Assembly (NCBI RefSeq): GCF_004349265.1
Contig: NZ_SMFL01000002.1
Location: forward strand, 434,001-498,000
Length of the DNA: 64,000 nucleotides
Source: Dyadobacter psychrotolerans
Lineage (GTDB): Bacteria > Bacteroidota > Bacteroidia > Cytophagales > Spirosomataceae
Direction: 5' to 3'
Shown here: piece by piece, positions 9,487-18,459 of the stretch
Position numbering within the stretch: the stretch's first letter is position 1
Layout of the letters: every line of letters begins with the position of its first letter
Made by a program: the position numbers and the translations under genes
Notes under the pieces: generated by a model
Seen by the model: the letters and a program-made list of their open reading frames with translations, nothing else
Database searches by the model: none
Told to the model about the DNA's origin: nothing

Positions 9487-9642
9487 GAAGTGTAGAGTAA
9501 ATCAAATTTGCTATAAATATGAAAGAACCGTACCAATCAACAGCGTCTATACTGATTTGAAAGCGTTCCTATACCATTCAGAGTCGGTAAGTATCGGGGA
9601 TTTTTTATATTTTTGGTAAAACTAAAATAATCCTTACAGGTT

Positions 9643-10074
9643 TTGAATGATACAATATGCATCCTACTGGCCGAGGATGATGAAGACGATGTGTTTCTTT
9701 TTGATCATGCGCTGCGCGACAGCGGGCTTACTTACATGCTGACGGTTGTGACGGATGGCTCCGAAGTAATTTCGGAACTCTCCAGTGATATTCCACCGGA
9801 TCTGCTTTTTCTGGACATCAATATGCCGCGTCTTAATGGTATAGAATGTTTCACCCTGGTAAAATCAACAAGCGGTTTACCTAAAATACCGGTAATTTTT
9901 CTTTCTACCAATACTAGTTTAAAGGTTGTTAAACAGGTAGAAGATCTTGGGGCGCAGGGGTTTATAATGAAGCCCAATTCAATTGATGCGCTAAATCATA
10001 TACTGGCATCTGTGCTTGAAATTGACTGGACAAAGCGTAAGAAGCAAGATTTCTTGTTTTACGGAAGAACATAG
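9643..10074 (+). CDS. Stand-alone receiver-domain response regulator (Rcp1-like)
   Basis: 143 residues; a lone receiver domain. Acidic pocket EDDEDD, phospho-acceptor in FLDINMPRLNG, switch residue in FLSTN, lysine in IMKPNS. The start codon read here is TTG at 9643; there is no in-frame ATG nearby, and only a weak AGG lies just upstream. Sequence and the DWTK-containing tail make it the closest relative, within the window, of the receiver at 8184-8624. No output domain and no adjacent kinase. Confidence 0.87.
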   Translation: MNDTICILLAEDDEDDVFLFDHALRDSGLTYMLTVVTDGSEVISELSSDIPPDLLFLDINMPRLNGIECFTLVKSTSGLPKIPVIFLSTNTSLKVVKQVEDLGAQGFIMKPNSIDALNHILASVLEIDWTKRKKQDFLFYGRT

Positions 10075-10128
10075 TTTTTGGGTAAACACTTTTGTTAAAT
10101 CTATGAATTTAAGGTTTTAGTATAAAGC

Positions 10129-10178
10129 GTGAACCTGTTTAGATTAAGTTTGAAAGCCAACAATAGAAACAGGTCCAC
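10129..10178. repeat. Inverted repeat between convergent genes
   Basis: GTGAACCTGTTT (10129-10140) and AAACAGGTCCAC (10167-10178) are complementary over 12 positions with one mismatch, around a 26-base spacer. It lies between the convergent receiver and transaldolase genes. It lacks a T-run, so it may be a weak bidirectional terminator or a protein site; role undecided. Confidence 0.5.
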
Positions 10179-10187
10179 GCCGGAAGA

Positions 10188-11285
10188 CTAGTTGCTTTTC
10201 GCTCTTTGTTCTTCAATAGCATCCAGCAATTTTTGGAAGGGTTTATTGAATTTTTCTATTCCTTCATCTTCCAGTTGTTTTGTAACTGCATCAATATCAA
10301 TTCCTGCCGCAGTGATTTTTTCAATGATTTCATCCGCTTTCTGAACGTCATCTTCCAGGCGGCTCGCAGGTATCCCCTGATCACGGTAAGCTGTTAATGT
10401 ATCCATAGGAATGGTATTAACCGTATTCGGCCCGATTAGCGCTTCTACATATTTGGTATCCTTAAAAGCGGGATTTTTATTTCCCGTGCTGGCCCATAAC
10501 AAACGCTGTGGAACGGCCCCCTTATCTGCAAGTTTTTGCCAGCGGTCAGTGCTAAAAAGACGTTTGTAGATTTGATACGCGCTTTTCGCATAGGCAATGG
10601 CAACTTCTCCTTTTAAATCGCCTAAACCTTTTTCATCCAGTAAAGGATCAACCAGAATATCTATCCGGCTAAGGAAAAAGCTGGCTACCGAAGCTATATT
10701 ATGAATAGGCAGACCCTTTTCAGACCTTTTCTCCAATCCTGAAATATACGATTCTACAACAGCCTCGTAACGATCGAGACTAAAGAGCAGGGTAACGTTG
10801 ATGTTAATTCCTTCGCTGATTGCTGATTGAATGGCGGCAAGTCCGGGCTTCGTTCCCGGAATTTTGATCATCACATTTTCTTTATCTACCGCTTTCCAAA
10901 GATCCCCTGCCTGCTTGATAGTGCCTTCTGTATCAAGCGCAAGGAAAGGGGATACTTCAAGGCTTACATAGCCGTCGGCTCCCACAACCTCCTGATCATA
11001 AACAGGTTTCAATATGTCACAAGCCAGCTTTATGTCTGCAATTGCCAGACCGAAAAATATTTCTTCATTGGTGATGTCACTTTTGGCCAATTCGCTGATG
11101 TCAGCATCGTAATCTGAACTGCTGCTGATGGCTTTTTCAAATATGGCAGGATTGGAAGTGACACCTCTGACGCCATCATCATCAATTAACTTCTTCAGCT
11201 CACCGGAAAAAATAATTTTGCGGTCGATAAAATCCAGCCAGATGCTCTGACCAAACTGATGTATTTCTTTTACTTTACTTGTCAT
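10188..11285 (-). CDS. tal: Transaldolase
   Basis: 365 residues. N-terminal IWLDFIDRKII and GVRGVTSNPAIFEKA are transaldolase signatures. The Schiff-base lysine is K141 in VMIKIPGTKPG, and NVTLLFSLDRY and WASTGNKNP follow in the expected order. The enzyme exchanges dihydroxyacetone units between sedoheptulose-7-phosphate and glyceraldehyde-3-phosphate in the non-oxidative pentose phosphate pathway, in the cytoplasm. The length fits the long bacterial transaldolase form that is sometimes fused to glucose-6-phosphate isomerase; no fusion is present here. It stands alone, among stress and glycogen genes, as a single-gene unit. Confidence 0.93.
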   Translation of the reverse strand: MTSKVKEIHQFGQSIWLDFIDRKIIFSGELKKLIDDDGVRGVTSNPAIFEKAISSSSDYDADISELAKSDITNEEIFFGLAIADIKLACDILKPVYDQEVVGADGYVSLEVSPFLALDTEGTIKQAGDLWKAVDKENVMIKIPGTKPGLAAIQSAISEGININVTLLFSLDRYEAVVESYISGLEKRSEKGLPIHNIASVASFFLSRIDILVDPLLDEKGLGDLKGEVAIAYAKSAYQIYKRLFSTDRWQKLADKGAVPQRLLWASTGNKNPAFKDTKYVEALIGPNTVNTIPMDTLTAYRDQGIPASRLEDDVQKADEIIEKITAAGIDIDAVTKQLEDEGIEKFNKPFQKLLDAIEEQRAKSN

Positions 11286-11518
11286 GATCGACTTATTTAT
11301 TAATTAAGTATTCATAAAATAGGCTGGCCGGCTAAGGCTGCTCTTGTTTAACAATAATTTCGTCTTATTCATTACATTTCGAAATTGTTACACCCTGCTT
11401 GATTGCTATTAAATGCTTTAAAAAAGTCCGAAATGAAATTTGCCGGAATACGAATGCGTTTTTTTACAAACCTGAATATATCGTGGATCGAGTTTCCCTG
11501 GATAAGTTACTGTTTGCT

Positions 11519-11526
11519 TATATTTG
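11519..11526 (+). promoter_or_regulatory. Bacteroidota-type -7 element (TATATTTG) upstream of GH43 gene
   Basis: TATATTTG matches TAnnTTTG and sits 30 bases before the ATG at 11556. No convincing -33 TTTG is seen at the right distance. Its position favours the ATG at 11556 over the longer reading frame that opens at 11403. Confidence 0.4.
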
Positions 11527-11555
11527 GCAAAAAACATTTACATAAAAGTTCATTT

Positions 11556-13043
11556 ATGAAGAAACTTAGCATTTGTACGCTGCTGTTTACATTTATCCAG
11601 TTTGCAAACGCACAGCAGGCAGTAATTCGCGGAGATTTTGCCGATCCGTCAGTGATTAAAGTGGGAGATACATACTATGCTGCTGCGACGAGTTCCAACT
11701 GGGCTCCTGCATTTCCACTTATGAAATCGAAAGATTTGCAAAATTGGCAGCAGGCAGGATCCGTTTTTCCTGATCTGACTTCCTGGGCAGATTTTTACTA
11801 TTGGGCTCCCGAGCTGAATTATGATAATGGCAAAGTGTATGTGTACTACACCGCACATAAAAAAGGTGGGAATCTTTGTGTCGGAGTTGCCAGCGCCGAT
11901 TCTCCGGAAGGACCGTTCAAAGATCACGGGCCGTTGGTCTGTCAGGAAGCAGGATCGATCGACGGGTTTCCAATACGGGATGAAAACAACAAGCTGCACC
12001 TGACCTGGAAAGAAGATGGCAACAGCGTGGGCAAACCGACGCCGATCTGGATTCAGACGATCAACGAGCAGCGGACGGCGCTGACGGGGGGAAAAAAGGA
12101 GCTTTTTCGAAATGACACACCCTGGGAAGCAAATTTGGTTGAAGGTGTTTCGGTCATAAAAAATAATGGATATTTCTACGCAATTTATGCGGCTGCCGGT
12201 TGCTGCGGAGCGGGCTGCACGTATGCAACTGGTATTGCACGTTCAAAAAAGCTAATGGGGCCCTGGGAAAAATATTCCGGAAATCCGATTCTGACAGGGC
12301 AAGGAGAGTGGATGTGCCCGGGCCACGGGACGGCGGTTACGCACAAGGGTAAAAACTACTTTATGTACCACGCCTATGACAGGGCCTCAAACAAATATAC
12401 CGGCCGGCAGGCATTGGTTCGCGGTTTTGAATTCACTTCTGACAACTGGCTGCGCTTTACTGATGAATATATTTCGCCCTCAGATGTAAGTTCATCCTAT
12501 TCCATAACTGATGATTTTGATAAAGAAAAACTTGATCTACAATGGAGCTGGTCTGTTTTCAACAAACCATCAGTTGAAATAAAAAATGGCAGGCTGGGAA
12601 TGAAAGTCAAGGGTGACCGCGAAACCTATATTGCCCGGAGAATAGACAGCCAAAACTACGAAGCAGTAGTAGAAACAATACCGGGAAAGAATACACTTGC
12701 GGGTGTTGCTTTGATTGGAGACGATAAAAATCTGATTTATACGGTTGCAACGCAGGATAGTATTGTTGTTACGCTTGTTAAAAATGGCGCGAAAAGCAAT
12801 CTGGGTGTGTTTCCAATCGCTGCGAAAGGCATGCATTTGTTTCTTAAGATGAATGTAAAAAATAATACGGATATCAGTTTTTCTTACAGCAGTAAAGGAT
12901 CTGATTTTACGACCTTAAAAGTAGCAAGTCCGGATATTAAGTTTCTGCCTCCCTGGGACAGGGCCGTTCGCGCAGGCATTTTAGCCAAAGGTGCAGACGG
13001 TGATGTAGCGGAAATTGAAGGATTTGTTTTTAAGAGTTATTAA
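11556..13043 (+). CDS. Secreted glycoside hydrolase family 43 (xylosidase/arabinofuranosidase type) with C-terminal beta-sandwich
   Basis: 495 residues from the ATG at 11556, which begins a clean signal peptide (MKKLSICTLLFTFIQFANAQ). The frame is open further upstream to 11403 but that part does not look like protein. GH43 landmarks: D30 in GDFADPSV (catalytic base), D136 in SIDGFP (pKa modulator) and E196 in NLVEGVSV (catalytic acid). The five-bladed propeller occupies about 22-310; residues ~320-495 form a concanavalin-like accessory domain (DDFDKEKLDLQWSW, AGVALIGDDKNLIY), as in xylan-active GH43 enzymes. Likely role: release of xylose or arabinose from hemicellulose. It is monocistronic. 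Exact specificity cannot be read from sequence. Confidence 0.9.
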   Translation: MKKLSICTLLFTFIQFANAQQAVIRGDFADPSVIKVGDTYYAAATSSNWAPAFPLMKSKDLQNWQQAGSVFPDLTSWADFYYWAPELNYDNGKVYVYYTAHKKGGNLCVGVASADSPEGPFKDHGPLVCQEAGSIDGFPIRDENNKLHLTWKEDGNSVGKPTPIWIQTINEQRTALTGGKKELFRNDTPWEANLVEGVSVIKNNGYFYAIYAAAGCCGAGCTYATGIARSKKLMGPWEKYSGNPILTGQGEWMCPGHGTAVTHKGKNYFMYHAYDRASNKYTGRQALVRGFEFTSDNWLRFTDEYISPSDVSSSYSITDDFDKEKLDLQWSWSVFNKPSVEIKNGRLGMKVKGDRETYIARRIDSQNYEAVVETIPGKNTLAGVALIGDDKNLIYTVATQDSIVVTLVKNGAKSNLGVFPIAAKGMHLFLKMNVKNNTDISFSYSSKGSDFTTLKVASPDIKFLPPWDRAVRAGILAKGADGDVAEIEGFVFKSY

Positions 13044-13047
13044 AAAA

Positions 13048-13494
13048 TCAGACATTTAAGACAGAATCCTGATTTCTGATCCAGAACCGGCAAATGGAAA
13101 GTACCGTATTCTTCATCTGATTGTAATCGAAAGGTTTAACCACAACGGCGTTGGCGCCCGCCTGGTAACACTGATTGATTTGGTCAGAAGATATATCACT
13201 GCTCATGATCACAACAGGGATTTCAGGAATCTCTAAATTATTTGCCTTAGAAATTTGTCGCAATAATTTAAGAAGTCCGATTCCATTCATACCCGGCATA
13301 TTCAGATCTAAAATAATTAGTGCCGGTAAAAAATCCGGCTTACTGGTTTGTACAAGTATCTGGATATGCCTGTAAAGGGCCTGTCCACTTTCGAAAAATT
13401 TTATTGGATATGGTGTAACCGAGTCTTTTAAAAGCTTGTACATCAGAAACTGATGGTCGGCGCTATCATCAACAATATATAAATCTCTGTTCAT
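13048..13494 (-). CDS. Stand-alone receiver-domain response regulator
   Basis: 148 residues; a lone CheY-like receiver of a second subtype that begins YIVDDSADHQFL. Phospho-acceptor in LILDLNMPGMNG, switch residue in IMSSD, lysine in VVKPFD. No output domain. The N-terminal VDDSAD signature is shared with the receiver at 16769-17161 (VDDSADQRFL), so these two form a pair distinct from the EDDxDD type. Its stop lies 4 bp from the stop of the GH43 gene (convergent). Confidence 0.87.
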   Translation of the reverse strand: MNRDLYIVDDSADHQFLMYKLLKDSVTPYPIKFFESGQALYRHIQILVQTSKPDFLPALIILDLNMPGMNGIGLLKLLRQISKANNLEIPEIPVVIMSSDISSDQINQCYQAGANAVVVKPFDYNQMKNTVLSICRFWIRNQDSVLNV

Positions 13495-13512
13495 AGACTC
13501 TCAGAACGATCA

Positions 13513-13556
13513 AATCAACCAAAAAGGTGCCTTTGTGCACAGCCTTTTGGTTGATT
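13513..13556. terminator. Hairpin, probably terminator of the DUF4142 gene
   Basis: AATCAACCAAAAAGG and CCTTTTGGTTGATT form a 14-bp stem with one bulged base. Inside it, GTGC and GCAC add to the stem. It lies between the DUF4142 stop and the receiver start, both on the minus strand, where the T-rich arm reads CCTTTTTGG. Confidence 0.6.
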
Positions 13557-13564
13557 CGAGATAA

Positions 13565-14071
13565 TTAATTTGTCTTAAACAACTTTTTAGCCATTTCAAG
13601 GTGATGTTTCAAAGCCGGAATTTTAGCACCTGCCCACTTCTTCAAGTCAGCATCCTTGCCTCCGGTTGATTCATCCTGAAACAAGCCAATTGTCTCTTCG
13701 TGAGAAGCAATCATCATGTTCATGTACAGCATATCAAAGCTGCTTCCGCTTTGAGAGGCCAGACTGTCTGTCATCATTTTTTTGGTACTTCCTAATTGTG
13801 CCGGGACTTCCATTTTTTTCTTTTTTACCAGTGCCATCAGTTCGCCGTTAACCTTTGTATGGTCATCAACCATCATTTTTGCGAAGTTTTTCACTTCCTG
13901 TGATTCTCCGTTTTTAAGTGCAAGCTGGCCAAGGTTAACTTCGAGCATACCGCCTTCGGCAGCCTTTTTTACAAAGTCAGTATCCTGGGCCGGAGCTGTC
14001 TGGGAGCTTGCCTCAAAGACAGCAAATTGTAGTCCTGTTAAAATCAGGGCAGAGATAAAAAGCGTTTTCAT
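13565..14071 (-). CDS. DUF4142 secreted four-helix-bundle protein
   Basis: 168 residues. Signal peptide of ~23 residues (ISALILTGLQFAVFEASSQ), then a ferritin-like helical DUF4142 domain: DFVKKAAEGGMLEVNLGQLAL, VKNFAKMMVDDHTKVNGEL, MMIASHEETIGLF, and the final LKHHLEMAKKLF. DUF4142 proteins are periplasmic and of unknown biochemical role; they are often found with stress genes and recur among the soil Bacteroidota. Conserved His and acidic residues (DDH, SHEE, HH) could bind metal, but that is inference. Confidence 0.87.
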   Translation of the reverse strand: MKTLFISALILTGLQFAVFEASSQTAPAQDTDFVKKAAEGGMLEVNLGQLALKNGESQEVKNFAKMMVDDHTKVNGELMALVKKKKMEVPAQLGSTKKMMTDSLASQSGSSFDMLYMNMMIASHEETIGLFQDESTGGKDADLKKWAGAKIPALKHHLEMAKKLFKTN

Positions 14072-14254
14072 AAAGTAAAAGTGGTTAGTTGGTTTGTTAA
14101 ATCAAGCCTTCTGATTATTGTTGGTTATGTTTTTTATACGTTAATGAAATCATAACTTTTAGAATCAGTTGGCATTGAGTCGTGTGCGCTTGTAAAAAAC
14201 TATACCACAGGACAATAGGCATTTGTTCTCCCGACATCCAATTCCAATAAACAA

Positions 14255-16429
14255 TTAGTCAATGGGGCATTTCAAAACCATCACCGACCGGCCAGGCACA
14301 TTCAGTGTGTGACCTGCTTTGAATTCTTCATCCTTTTCACTGATAAAACCTTCGCTGCTATCAATTACAATTCGCCACTGATCCCCGCACTCTGCTGATG
14401 GCAAAACGAATTCTGCCGGATTTTCCTCAGAGTTGAAAATAATATAGAAGCTATCATCCGTGATTCTCTTTCCGTCCCAGTTTACACATCTGATTCCTTT
14501 ACCATTCAGGTATACGCCAAAAGTCTTGGCAAGTTCAATATCCCACTGCGGGTCAGAATAAGTACTTCCGTCGGCATGCAGCCACAAAATGTCATTTGAT
14601 TCTGTTCCGGTAACAGGCAGTCCCTGAAACCATCTTCTGCGCCGGAATGACGGATGGTCGTTACAAAATTGTATCAGTGATCTGGTGTACTCCAATAATT
14701 TCAGATCAGCCGACTCCCAGTTGATCCATGAAATTTCATTATCCTGGCAATAGGCATTGTTGTTGCCATTTTGTGTGCGACCCAATTCGTCTCCTGCAAC
14801 CAGCATGGGAACGCCCTGCGATAAAAACATCGTAGTCAGAAGATTTCTTCTTTGTTTGTGGCGAAGAAGTATAATTTCTTGATCAGCACTTGGGCCTTCG
14901 ACTCCGCAGTTCCATGAGTTATTGGCTTCGGCTCCGTCTTTATTATCTTCTCCATTGGCCAGGTTATGTTTCCTGTTATAAGTGACCAGGTCATTAAGTG
15001 TAAAACCATCATGTGCTGTCAGAAAATTGATACTGGCCGTTGGGCGCCTGTAATCTCCCTGGTAAAGGTCGGGGCTACCTGTAAACCGGTGTGCAAACTC
15101 ACATAGGTTGATGTCGCCTCCGCGCCAGAAATCACGGATGTGGTCACGAAACTTGTCATTCCACTCTCCCCAGCCGACCGGAAATTTGCCTACCATATAT
15201 CCCTGATCGCCTATGTCCCAGGGCTCGGCAATCAGTTTTACCTGAGATATGACAGGATCCTGGTAAATGATATTAAAAAAAGAACTTAAACTATCGGTTT
15301 CTTCAAGCGTCCTTGCCAGCGATGCCGCCAGATCAAATCTAAAACCGTCTACATGCATTTCGGTTATCCAGTACCGCAGACTGTCCATGATTAAAGCCAA
15401 AACGTTCGGCAGCTGCACATTTAAGGTATTACCGGTTCCGGTGTAATCCATATAATGGCGTTGATCATCAGCACACAGGCGGTAATAGGAAGCGTTGTCA
15501 AGTCCTCGAAAAGAAAGGGTAGGGCCCAGGTGGTTTCCTTCTGCTGTATGATTGTAGACAACATCCAGAATGACTTCTATACCCGCTTTGTGCAGCGCTT
15601 TAACCATTTTTTTAAATTCAATTACCTGTTCACCAGCCGTGCCACTGCTGCTGTAACGGGCGTCAGGTGCAAAAAAGCCCAGCGTGTTGTATCCCCAATA
15701 ATTAGTGAGCCCTTTTTCAATCAGTTGCTGATCGGCGACAAAATGATGGATGGGTAAAAGTTCAATAGCTGTTATACCCAGTTCTTTCAAATAATTGATG
15801 CTGACTTCATGCGCTATTCCCGCATAGGTTCCTTTTATGTAATCCGGAATATCCTTGTGGAGCATGGTAAATCCTCTGACATGCGCCTCGTAAATAATTG
15901 TGTCGCTGTACGGTATATCAGGCTTTTCGTCATTTTCCCAGTCAAAACGATTATCAATTACAACAGACTTGGGTATAAATGCAGCACTATCTTTTTCGCT
16001 GAAACTCAGATCTTCGTCGGGAGCTCCAGCCTGGTAGCAAAAAACTGCTTCATCCCATTTCAACGTCCCGTCCAAAGCCTTTGAGTAGGGATCTATGAGG
16101 AGTTTATTTGGATTAAACCTGTGCCCGTTTTCAGGTTCGTAACGTCCTGATGCCCTGAAACCGTAGCGCTGCCCGGGCCCGAGGTCAGGAACATAAACAT
16201 GCCAGATGTGATGGGTAACTTCTTCAATTTTAATTACAACATTTTCTTTTTCATGATTATCGTCGCTAAACAGGCATAGCTGCATACCGTCTGCATGTTC
16301 GGAAAAAACCGAGAAGTTAACTCCCTTTCCATCCCAGGTGGCGCCAAGTGGAAATGGTTTCCCAGGGCAAGCCTTTATTTCCACTGACTCCGGCGACTGG
16401 ACTAATTCATTTTCGATATGCTGATTCAT
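14255..16429 (-). CDS. glgX: Glycogen debranching enzyme GlgX (isoamylase-type)
   Basis: 724 residues, the usual length of GlgX/TreX. An N-terminal CBM48 domain (FPLGATWDGKGVNFSVFSEHADGMQLCLF) is followed by the GH13 barrel. Conserved regions are DVVYNHTAEGNHLGPTLSFRG, the nucleophile in DGFRFDLAASLAR, the acid/base in KLIAEPWDIG, and the third carboxylate in LTAHDGFTL. QGVPMLVAGDELGRTQNGNNNAYCQDN is the classic GlgX segment. It hydrolyses alpha-1,6 branches in phosphorylase-trimmed glycogen in the cytoplasm. It stands alone rather than in a glg operon, and the neighbouring stress and pentose-phosphate genes suggest a role in carbon-storage turnover. Confidence 0.95.
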   Translation of the reverse strand: MNQHIENELVQSPESVEIKACPGKPFPLGATWDGKGVNFSVFSEHADGMQLCLFSDDNHEKENVVIKIEEVTHHIWHVYVPDLGPGQRYGFRASGRYEPENGHRFNPNKLLIDPYSKALDGTLKWDEAVFCYQAGAPDEDLSFSEKDSAAFIPKSVVIDNRFDWENDEKPDIPYSDTIIYEAHVRGFTMLHKDIPDYIKGTYAGIAHEVSINYLKELGITAIELLPIHHFVADQQLIEKGLTNYWGYNTLGFFAPDARYSSSGTAGEQVIEFKKMVKALHKAGIEVILDVVYNHTAEGNHLGPTLSFRGLDNASYYRLCADDQRHYMDYTGTGNTLNVQLPNVLALIMDSLRYWITEMHVDGFRFDLAASLARTLEETDSLSSFFNIIYQDPVISQVKLIAEPWDIGDQGYMVGKFPVGWGEWNDKFRDHIRDFWRGGDINLCEFAHRFTGSPDLYQGDYRRPTASINFLTAHDGFTLNDLVTYNRKHNLANGEDNKDGAEANNSWNCGVEGPSADQEIILLRHKQRRNLLTTMFLSQGVPMLVAGDELGRTQNGNNNAYCQDNEISWINWESADLKLLEYTRSLIQFCNDHPSFRRRRWFQGLPVTGTESNDILWLHADGSTYSDPQWDIELAKTFGVYLNGKGIRCVNWDGKRITDDSFYIIFNSEENPAEFVLPSAECGDQWRIVIDSSEGFISEKDEEFKAGHTLNVPGRSVMVLKCPID

Positions 16430-16768
16430 GGTGTAAGTGTTAATGTAACTATCTGAAAACTAAATGAGGTAAGGCCTCATAGCTAAAAGTCTAAATGAAT
16501 TGTTCTTGTTTCGCCCGGATTACATGAAAATTGTACCAGCTTATTGGAAAGGCTTAATGAAATTTCTGCTGACATCAACTGTCCGAAAATGCGCAACGGT
16601 TGACGGATAAAGTGTTTTGGTGAATTCAAGTGGATTTTTTTGCGCCGTATATGCTTTGGCTTGTTCCTGGGAAATTATAAAGTGCCCAAGTGTTGTGATA
16701 AACGGCTTTCTGACCTATTGGAATGATTTTATCTCATGCGCCAATCTTGTCTAAAATTTTCCTTTAAA
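16430..16768. other. Intergenic region between divergent glgX and receiver gene
   Basis: About 340 bases between divergent genes. It must carry promoters for both. I see no exact TAnnTTTG box, no long inverted repeat and no convincing short gene. Confidence 0.5.
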
Positions 16769-17161
16769 ATGAATACCATATACATTGTAGATGACTCGGC
16801 CGATCAGCGTTTTTTGCTCAGTTTTTTGCTTAAAAGGATAAATCCCAAATATGAGCTCGTTGTTTTCGACGGAGCCCGGGCACTTCTTGATATGCTGTCT
16901 CGGGTAAAAGAAAATGGTGCAGATTATCCGCAAGTTATCTTCCTAGATTACCAGATGCCGGAAATGGACGGTTATGAGGCACTTACTATTTTAAAAAGTA
17001 AGGATCAAGGCAGCGCCGGATATGTTGAGGTGCCGGTGGTAATTTACAGTAGTTCTTCGGACCGGGATCTGATCCAAAAATGTTTAGAATCAGGTGCCTT
17101 TGCCTTTTTGCAAAAACCTGTAAACCTGGATGAACTTAAAAACCTCTTAAGATCAATGTGA
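16769..17161 (+). CDS. Stand-alone receiver-domain response regulator
   Basis: 130 residues from the ATG at 16769; the frame is open to 16736 but the receiver fold starts at MNTIYIVDDSADQRFLL. Phospho-acceptor in IFLDYQMPEMDGYEAL, switch residue in IYSSSS, lysine in FLQKPVN. No output domain. It shares the VDDSAD N-terminus with the receiver at 13048-13494. It is convergent with the next receiver gene, the two stops being 13 bp apart. Confidence 0.87.
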   Translation: MNTIYIVDDSADQRFLLSFLLKRINPKYELVVFDGARALLDMLSRVKENGADYPQVIFLDYQMPEMDGYEALTILKSKDQGSAGYVEVPVVIYSSSSDRDLIQKCLESGAFAFLQKPVNLDELKNLLRSM

Positions 17162-17174
17162 TGGGATGGAAAGT

Positions 17175-17597
17175 TTAGAAATTATTGGGTGCCGCACACT
17201 TTTTCCAATATTCCATAATGACTCTGATCGTATCCAGTAGTTCTTCAAAAGAAGTTTGCTTGACAAAAAAGCCCTGGGCAGAAGTGCTGGATGCATCAAT
17301 TACAACGTTTAGGTTAATTACGGTTGAAAAGAACAGATAGCGAATACATTTAAGTTTTAGTTCTGCATCGGTATGCAGTTTATTTCTCAGCTCGAAACCA
17401 TTCAGCCTGGGCATGTTGATATCAGATAATATCAAAAAGGGTGCATTGCCTGTTCCATGCAGATATTCCAGGGCAGCCAGACCGTCCGGAAAGTAAATCC
17501 GCTCATTTGGGTATTGCAGTGTAGTGAAAACTTCTTCTAAAAGGAACTGATCATCCTCATCATCCTCAATAATAATTATCTCTCCATTTTTGTTCAT
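17175..17597 (-). CDS. Stand-alone receiver-domain response regulator (Rcp1-like)
   Basis: 140 residues; a lone receiver. Acidic pocket EDDEDDQFLL, phospho-acceptor in ILSDINMPRLNGFEL, switch region FFSTV, and lysine in FVKQTSFEEL, where the proline that usually follows the lysine is replaced by Gln. It belongs with the EDDxDD subtype. No kinase or output domain nearby. The ATG at 17597 is the natural start. Confidence 0.87.
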   Translation of the reverse strand: MNKNGEIIIIEDDEDDQFLLEEVFTTLQYPNERIYFPDGLAALEYLHGTGNAPFLILSDINMPRLNGFELRNKLHTDAELKLKCIRYLFFSTVINLNVVIDASSTSAQGFFVKQTSFEELLDTIRVIMEYWKKCAAPNNF

Positions 17598-17911
17598 TTG
17601 CTAAGTTTTGCCGGTTGGTATAATATTCAGTCCTGCTGGAATTGACATTTTAATTAATTATTGTTCAAGGAAATATCCTGTCGTTATCGAAACATTTTGT
17701 ATCTGAAAAACAATGGAATAAACTATAATATACAAGCAATCATATCCTGCATAATAAATATCGGAAAACAGTGGCATGGTTTTTAATCTTTTGACCAAAC
17801 CAGCCAAAATCCGAAGAAACGACAGACTGACGAAGGTAACCCGACGTTTTTAAAAATTAGGGCTAGACTTAATTTTTCTCTTACAGATTTACAACCTTAA
17901 AATTTTTAATC
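17598..17911. other. Intergenic region between divergent receiver and stress-protein genes
   Basis: About 314 AT-rich bases. Promoters for both genes are expected here, but no exact box, palindrome or coding region could be recognised. Confidence 0.5.
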
Positions 17912-18400
17912 ATGGCAAACACAGTCGTATCAATATTCGAAACTGCTGAGCAGGCAGAAAGAGCCCAGGATTTACTTCGTGCAAGTGGTTTTGCAGATGA
18001 GCAGGTGTCCGTCAGAACCGCTTCTTATAAAACGAATACTCCGTCTGAGGAAAATGAGCCTACCGATGTCATGGAGAAAATAGCAGATTTCTTCAAAGAT
18101 CTTTTCGGAGCCGATGATGAAGAGGTAACGACCTACTCCGAAGCTGGCCACAGAGGCACGATTATCACAGTGCATACAACCAATAGGGATGACGCAGAAA
18201 AAGTGGCTGCCATTTTGGATGGTTATGGGGCAGTTGATGTTTCAGAAAATGTTTCGTCTCATCACCATCAGTTTATGGATGATCCGTACAATCCTGTTTT
18301 TGAAAAAGATGCCCATGGCCAAAACAATGCAGCTTCAACCCGTGCATCCCGTTTGAAAAGCCGAATTATTGAGCGTTCGGTCATCAAAAATAATCATTAG
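17912..18400 (+). CDS. General stress protein 17M/YflT-like
   Basis: 162 residues, soluble. The N-terminal part (TVVSIFETAEQAERAQDLLRASGFADEQVSV) and the later GTIITVHTTNRDDAEKVAAILDGYGAVDV form the ferredoxin-like repeat of the YflT/heat-induced stress domain; between them is an acidic insert (IADFFKDLFGADDEE). The C-terminal ~40 residues are polar and probably disordered. Members are induced in general stress in other bacteria; the biochemical role is unknown. It sits alone, close to other stress-type genes and the receiver proteins. Confidence 0.75.
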   Translation: MANTVVSIFETAEQAERAQDLLRASGFADEQVSVRTASYKTNTPSEENEPTDVMEKIADFFKDLFGADDEEVTTYSEAGHRGTIITVHTTNRDDAEKVAAILDGYGAVDVSENVSSHHHQFMDDPYNPVFEKDAHGQNNAASTRASRLKSRIIERSVIKNNH

Positions 18401-18459
18401 TCGAAAATCTTAGACCCTAGGCGGCAGGGTAAAATTCTTGGCATTATGTACGAGTATTG

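Noticed and set aside
11403..11555. An upstream extension of the GH43 gene
   Set aside because: The extra 51 residues precede a clear signal peptide and overlap a promoter-like box, so the ATG at 11556 is preferred.
18410..18440. A short stem (ACCCT / AGGGT) after the YflT-like gene
   Set aside because: Only five base pairs and no T-run; too weak to call a terminator.
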